This document shows positions 30,401 through 35,914 of a stretch of 35,914 nt of DNA, one piece after another. Made by a program: the position numbers and the translations under genes. The DNA lies in contig JAFISE010000250.1 of the NCBI GenBank assembly GCA_022560025.1, positions 1 to 35,914 of the forward strand, written 5' to 3'. The notes below the pieces were generated by a model, which did no database searches, was not told the origin of the DNA, and saw only the letters and a program-made list of their open reading frames with translations. Positions within the stretch are counted from its first letter, which is position 1, and each line of letters opens with the position of its first letter. Origin of the DNA: Stagonosporopsis chrysanthemi (taxonomy: Eukaryota > Ascomycota > Dothideomycetes > Pleosporales > Didymellaceae).

Positions 30401-33400
30401 CAGCAATTATGACGTGCGAGTTAAATTTGCTCACTGTCACCGTCACCGTCACTGCAGCTCGTGACAACGCCGCTAGCCCGTGAGCCTGTTTGTTTCGCCC
30501 ACGCCCCGCCTCCTCTTTATCTCCACAAACCACCAACAAAATTCACCATGTCACTCGAGAAGCTCTTTCTTCGACACCTATACCATTGGCAATCAGTATG
30601 CCCAGCTGCTTCTCCAGGAAAGTCTACGCTCTATTCACCTTCCGCTTACAACCTCGTGCTCACCAAACGACAGTCACCATCGACGCGTCTGTGTAAGCTT
30701 TCTCGTACCGCAATCATCCACCGATTGAGAACAAGCTCACTTGCATTGCAACATCATTTGCCCACGGTCTGCAAGTGTCAGCAGCTGTCAGCTAGACTCT
30801 CAGCTCTTCACTATCTCGATTTTGCAAGACCCACAACGCTCCGCTAAACACCACCGGTAACAGCTTCCCATCCAGTGGGCTTCGTAGAACTTCCAATCCA
30901 CGCAGCCACGTTTGGCAGCCGTCTCACACAGGGAACAGAGATGTGCTGACAGTGCCGTCACTGCCGAGACCTGTTATCACCTTGCGCATCTCCCTCACTG
31001 TCCATTGCTGACTCGGTTTCAAGCAGACCATCCACCACGCCAACGAAACCAGATCCCCTCCTAGAGACAGGTCAGCGCTGACCCTTACAGTTTCCCCTTT
31101 GCAGTGGAAATAACTATGCCGCTGGTGTTAGACAACGTGAGTCTCCACCTCTACCCACATCATTTCCTGGGTGATGAAACACTACCATGATAATCTTCCG
31201 ACGTTCGATGATGAACCACGGCTCTGTTTTTTGAATTGACCATTCTTCTCAGAATATCCTGACTCCCCAGTCTGGTCTACCCTGTCATCGCAACACTTTT
31301 GGATTTCGGGTACTGACAAACTGACAGAAGCCTCAGCCTTTAGAGTGCTCTCCAGTTCAACCCAAGTAAGCTCTCTCCGACAGTCTCCTCCTACAGGATG
31401 ATGATTCTACGGTTGGAATTATCTGAGAACTTATGAAGACTCATCAACCGCGACATGTGTTTGACTTCTCCACGTACCTTTCCACACACACCTTCTTCTA
31501 TAGACCTTGACTGACACTCACATACCACAAACACTTCGACATGCCTTAAGCTCTTATTTTCATCAAAGACACATCGGGACGTATACCCAAGCTTCTTGTT
31601 CCCGTGGACATGATGAGCCCCCAAATGGGCAACGATGGCCCTACAGCTGGAATTATCCGAGTCTCGTTGACGATAAACGATGAACCATCTGAAATCCTCA
31701 TATCTTTTCGTACCCGTACGCAGAACCCTGATTGATAACGCTGACACCGACTCGAACGAGGCTATGCGCGCGACCATCCTCATGCCGCTCGCGATACCGG
31801 TGAGCCACTCTTTCCCCAGCACGCAATCGTCGCTTGCGACGTCACCCATCATGAAGCAAAGCCTGCAGAAATCCAATGGATGTTAGCGATATCTTTGTCG
31901 AAGGAAATCTTGCGGCACCTGAGTCAAGCAATAGGTTCTGAAAACGCTGGCTCTGGTGACGTGCCCATGAGACACACCATAACAGGCGTCTGAGGTATCC
32001 TATTCTTCACAGTTCAATCGTCGACTCTTACAAGCTCTTGTTGATACCCTTCAGGTTCTTCCCGCTTGATCGCGACGTCGCACTACCGCAAATCAGCTAA
32101 GTTCCCCCTTCCTTTCCTCTGTACACCCTTGCCAGTGCGAGGTGATTACAACCACTCTTGGTAGCGCCCAGTACCTCGGTTCATGCTCACAAGATCGAAA
32201 GACGCCAGTCAGTGTCGTTGACCATATTTTGAAAAGAACTCTGATCGCCCTGGCACTGCGGAAACCAACTCGTACTTTCTCAGAGCCATGCTGACCACTA
32301 GTGACACAGGCACTTCTTCTCGATCAACCACGCGACCTATAAACTACAATCAGCTAAGTCTTCCCTCCCCGTACCCCTCCTCGATATGATAAAAGCCTCA
32401 CATTTGAGAAGACCATGGTCAGCACACTTGACTCACACTTGACACTCAGGGTCACGAGCTCAAGGGTCACCATGGTGTTGATGCAATTAAAAAGAACATT
32501 TGATCTTTTTGACAAGCTTGGTTAACATTACACTTGATCAGAACAAAGCTGACCCATTTTGTTACCCAGGTTGATTCCTTGCTGGAGCCATTCGGCCACC
32601 GATTGTCTCCCGCTGGCCGACGACTATTGACTGTCGCGTACAACAGAACTAAGTGGTTCCCTTCTCTTCCCTTCCCTTACATGCATTGTCACAACGAGGT
32701 GATGAAAGCTTTTTGGAGAAGCCACGTGAGACCTTGAGTCTTGGTTCTAGCGGGCGTGCTTGCAAATGACCTTACTAGCAAAGCTTCTTTTGATCGACTT
32801 GTTCCTTCATCCCACATCTGCACGCTCTATCGGAACACCGCTGACTACACTGCAGACACTTCGTCCCTTCTGTCTCCGCGTCTAGCGTCATGGCCATCTT
32901 CGCGACCCGCTTCGTAAGTCTTCCTTTCCCTTGTGTCCTCTTAACCCGGTATGATGACTGCCCTTTCCACTGATGCGTTACCTACTCCTTCATCAATGCT
33001 TGCAAGTTTCATCGACGCCAGCTGACTACACGCAGATGCTCTTTTCGCCTTCGACACGAGCCGAGAAGAATCGCGGCAAGACCATCCAGCTTAAGTCTAC
33101 TCTTGTTCTGTCCTCCCTTGACGCATGTGATGAACAATCTGCACGTCTCCCGCTCAGCTGAACTCCCCCTCGTGTGGTTACCAAGGTCCCACCGAGTACT
33201 CCGACGTTCGCTGATCCTCCTCTCCCCCATCCACTCATTCTCTTCGGTACCATTGAACCTCGTTGACAATTACATGGTACAGACTCCCCACTCTACGATC
33301 GATCCACCGCGTCGCCATTGCTTGCCGTCCATTGTCCACGTAAGCCAACACTCCGCCTCTTTCCCCGCTACAAGTGATTCTATACCTTACTACACTCTGA

Positions 33401-33560
33401 AGGCCGCAACAGCCCCTGCAGTTGTTCGCAAATCGCACTGTCAGCATGGTTGTTCGGCCCCGCCACATAGCCCCTTCCAGTCGTTCGACTGTTCGTGGGT
33501 TGGTCGGTTCCTGATTAATAACTGTAGTGTATGATGGTAACGCATACACATTTGCTTCTA
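30401..33560 (+). repeat. diverged repeat region built of exon/intron-like modules
   Basis: Several copies of one pattern occur. A GCTGAC...CAG (branch plus acceptor) is followed by 45-60 bp and then a TAAGTCTTCC-like pyrimidine-rich donor. Clear examples are 32289-32375, 32840-32960 and 33020 onward, with a related donor side at 32068-32112. Two donor sides start GCTAAGT where GTAAGT would be expected, while 32911 is intact (CGTAAGTCTTCC). A separate pair, near 31400 and 31634, shares a TGGAATTATC(T/C)GAG block 234 bp apart. No long frame spans the region. Confidence 0.4.
30548..30847 (+). CDS. doubtful 99-codon ORF at the head of the repeat region
   Basis: ATG in a CACC context after a C-rich, leader-like stretch. 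The frame runs 99 codons (MSLEKLFLRHLYHW...) to a TAA. A GTAAGC donor lies inside at about 30692, so the frame may end early by splicing. Composition is Ser/Leu/Thr-rich without a recognised motif. Confidence 0.2.
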   Translation: MSLEKLFLRHLYHWQSVCPAASPGKSTLYSPSAYNLVLTKRQSPSTRLCKLSRTAIIHRLRTSSLALQHHLPTVCKCQQLSARLSALHYLDFARPTTLR

Positions 33561-34308
33561 CACGTCCTTAATCAGCGTGGCTGTTTCGCTAATAATCATC
33601 ACCGCAGGACTTTTCTTCGAGAGAGCGAAAGTTATTCTAGATGTACCGGCGTTGTTACGGACATATTTGTGCCGGGTGTAAGTGGAGAGGGGTGGACTTA
33701 ACTTTTTGGCTCGGCTGTGGGTGAAGGCACATGGAGGAGAGTAACAGGCGAAATAATGCTGTTGTCATGATTGCTCTTCCAATGATCAACTTTGCTTCCA
33801 ACTATTACAATATCTCTGCAATGGCCACTCTCTCTTTCAAGCTGTGTTCTTGAAACTTTATCATTGTGAAGATGGAAGCATCCTTGGTCGGGTTCTGTCC
33901 TTCCATCACGGCGCATGTATAGGGTAGACACTAGCTTTGTGTTGTTGATCAGAGTCCGGTTACTTGGAGTAGATCGAATAAAGTGATCAAGTCCTATATC
34001 TATCACTTGTGCGTGCTTTACGGCAGTCTGTTCCTTTTGACCAGCCTCAACGTACCACAAATGGTCGTTTCGTTGCTGAAGCTGATCCGGTGGACCTTCG
34101 TCGCTCCATGAACACTGCCTTGACCTGATACTGACTGGAGTACCTTGGAATTGATCCTGCAACGACACTCCGTAGGAAGAACGAGGTCTTCGCGTCTTGA
34201 GGAGGTAGCAACCTTGTGAGAGACGCATGGTGTGGAGATTGACAGTGACATGAACATCACTCGTGCAGAAGGTGGACTCATGTGAGGAGGTTGACGACGT
34301 CTCAATTG
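33561..34308. other. intergenic, nothing recognised
   Basis: Mixed-composition DNA with only short frames on both strands and no splice-consistent coding chain that I can support. Confidence 0.45.
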
Positions 34309-35009
34309 TTATACAAATACAAATACAAATACAAAATGGTCGTCATCTTCGTCATCATCTTCGTCATATTCATCGTCGTCGTCGTCGTCGTCCTCTTCCT
34401 TGTCTTCCTTCTTCTTCTCGTCCTCCTCGTCCTCGTCTCCATCTGTCGGCGACGGCGGCAGCCCGGAGGCGCTCACACTATCGTACTATTAGCCCTTGCT
34501 CATCGCAAAGCACTTCATCGTCTGCAACATTGTCACATACCGGAGCGGTCGAGTGCGCGAAGGATCTCGACGCGGTGCCTTGCCTCGAGTCTGGCCTTCA
34601 GGCTATGGAGGGCCAGCAGCTGGGCCTCGACGCGACGCACTTCGTCGCCAGCCTCATCCACCACTTCGCAGCGGCAGATGTTCGCGAGGTAGCGCAGATC
34701 GCGGTGAATCTGGAGATGGTCAGTATATCATGAGCCAGTATTTGTAAAGAAACGGTATGTTTTGAAAGCTCCATTGCGCTGGACACACAGTCGAGACTAC
34801 AGTATTGGAGGGTATCCGGAAGGTGTAGTGATAAGTTGGTGGAACAAGAAGGATGACAAAGATATACAACAACAACATGGGATACGAACCAACAATTCTG
34901 CTCGCTGCATCTGCAGGAGGACTATGGTGGCGGGGGCGAGGAGGTCATCGACCCTACGGCCGGGTGCTGAGGCGGGCCGGATGGAGGCGGCGGCGCTGGG
35001 GGAAGGCAT
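34309..35009 (-). CDS. hypothetical helical protein with long acidic tail, three exons
   Basis: Minus-strand exons 34890-35009, 34541-34709 and 34309-34442 give 140 residues. Exon 1 starts MPSPSAAASIRPASAPG in a CACA-ATG context and ends at GTTCGT, the same donor as in SSU72. Exon 2 starts after TACTGACC...CTCCAG and reads IHRDLRYLANICRCEVVDEA, then helical Glu/Arg/Leu-rich sequence. Exon 3 opens after CGCCGACAG and is almost all Asp/Glu/Lys, ending in alternating Val/Phe. Intron 1 (180 bp) is long for this window and may hide a further exon. A 5' UTR intron (GTAAGC near 35150 to CTTGTAG near 35033) is likely; if translated it could extend the N-terminus. The build resembles small nuclear or chaperone-like proteins with acidic tails, but the family is not recognised. 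Confidence 0.55.
34312..34335. repeat. (TACAAA)4 coding microsatellite
   Basis: Four perfect TACAAA units. On the minus strand they encode alternating Val and Phe, forming the last residues of the acidic-tail protein before its TAA stop. Confidence 0.85.
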
Positions 35010-35914
35010 TGTGGTGGGTTTGTGTACTACAAGGTAAACAAGTTAGTCTCTAGGCTTGCAAAGTATGGCATGAGGTGGACACAATAGGTCCAGAAGCCTC
35101 GAGCTTCCACGTCGATCTGAATACTGTGAAAGTAAAGATATTGCTTACGTGAGAAGGAGAGGTTGCTGCTGCGGTTGTGGTGCTTGTTGCGCTGTGGAAG
35201 GCGTCTGTTGGGCGACTGGTGGGCGGTTGGTGGGCGGTTGGTGGGCAGATAGCTGCTGCAAGTGGGTGATGATGGGGTTTGTGCTGGCAAGGCAAAAGTT
35301 CGAGGCAGCACTTTTTATTATCACGCGCGAAGAGCAGTCACCGTTACCGCAACAAACGACCGGAGAACCGTCTAGACCAGGCTATGAGCCTACTTTCAGT
35401 CTCATGGAGGGCACTCATACTGCAAATGAAGAGGTATTTGGGACAGTACCAATTGGGCATGCGTTAGGTCACTGATCAGCTTGGGGCTCTTCGGTGCATA
35501 CAGCTTGCTTGAAAGTATAACGAGTGAGAGCATTCGTATCTGTAATACGCATTCGTTCAGCAACAGTAATGGCGACATCATCCCAGTATGTAATCAATGG
35601 CAGCCCAGCACATGCACTTGTAACCACGTGGCATAGATCACATGATATTCTATTGTAGCAGGCACTGCCCGGTGTGGGCAAGTGCACTTACCTCTGAGCT
35701 GAGGGCTCCTGTAGAAGATCATCACAACACGACAACAGATAGCAATACAAGCGTTGACCCGCAGCACCCACTTGACACTGCTTACGCAGTTACAGCACTT
35801 CATCGTGACCACGGCCACCGAACACCAATCTTTTGATTTTTGGGTTACCCTTCTAGGAGCCCTAAAAATCACACCATCCAAACAAGCTCGCTGCGCTGAT
35901 TCTAGGCGTGCCTC
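35010..35914. other. upstream region of the acidic-tail gene and window end
   Basis: From 35033 to about 35150 lies a likely 5' UTR intron of the minus-strand gene (ACTAAC branch, CTTGTAG acceptor). Imperfect GGTTGGTGGGC repeats lie near 35205-35245. From 35300 to the end I see only short unconserved frames. Confidence 0.45.

Noticed and set aside
31391..31876. 161-codon minus-strand frame
   Set aside because: It starts with TTG, shows no motif and lies across diverged repeat blocks.
1..35914. tRNA/rRNA genes, CRISPR arrays, intact transposons
   Set aside because: I looked for tRNA A/B-box pairs, regular spacer arrays and transposase or reverse-transcriptase motifs and saw none; a covariance-model scan would be needed to exclude small RNAs.

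Overview
The window looks like nuclear DNA of a filamentous ascomycete. Its genes are broken by short GT-AG introns of about 47-72 bp with CTRAY-like branch sites, start codons sit in CACC/CACA-ATG contexts, and the recognisable families are typical of such fungi: HET domain, Zn2Cys6 regulator, GH3 glycosidase, Ssu72, SLX4 and an Nbp2/Skb5-type SH3 adaptor. The long insert in the SLX4 C-terminal domain reminds me of Pleosporales (Dothideomycetes). That placement is inference from memory, not a search result.

Layout. 1-700: homopolymers and tandem repeats. 710-2224 (-): SH3 adaptor gene. 2225-4014: GC-rich divergent promoter region with CAG-type and 9-bp repeats. 4015-4951 (+): SSU72 with one intron. 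4952-7056: about 2 kb with no gene, holding an 18-bp tandem repeat, a long CTT microsatellite and a diverged direct duplication. 7057-8553 (-): HET-domain gene. 9258-11497 (+): five-exon Zn2Cys6 regulator whose true N-terminus I rebuilt from splice sites. 11674-13572 (-): secreted GH3 glycosidase, convergent with the regulator. 14333-17182 (-): SLX4. 17.3-21.7 kb: apparently decayed, modular minus-strand coding remains. 21.7-24.5 kb: pyrimidine-rich DNA without a convincing gene. 24.5-30.0 kb: several unrecognised spliced genes, most visible only after introns are removed (24527-25706 +, 26397-27097 -, 27851-28176 -, 29102-30017 -). 30.4-33.6 kb: diverged repeats that look like exon/intron modules. 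34309-35009 (-): a three-exon gene ending in a strongly acidic tail. 35.0-35.9 kb: nothing clear.

The recognised genes cover unrelated housekeeping and accessory jobs: CTD dephosphorylation, DNA repair, signalling, nonself recognition, transcription and carbohydrate hydrolysis. Nothing in the sequence shows that they act as one pathway or cluster. The most unusual parts are the 17.3-21.7 kb decayed modular region, the 30.4-33.6 kb repeated splice-like modules, and four compact spliced genes of unknown family. All functional calls are by motif recognition; no database search was run.
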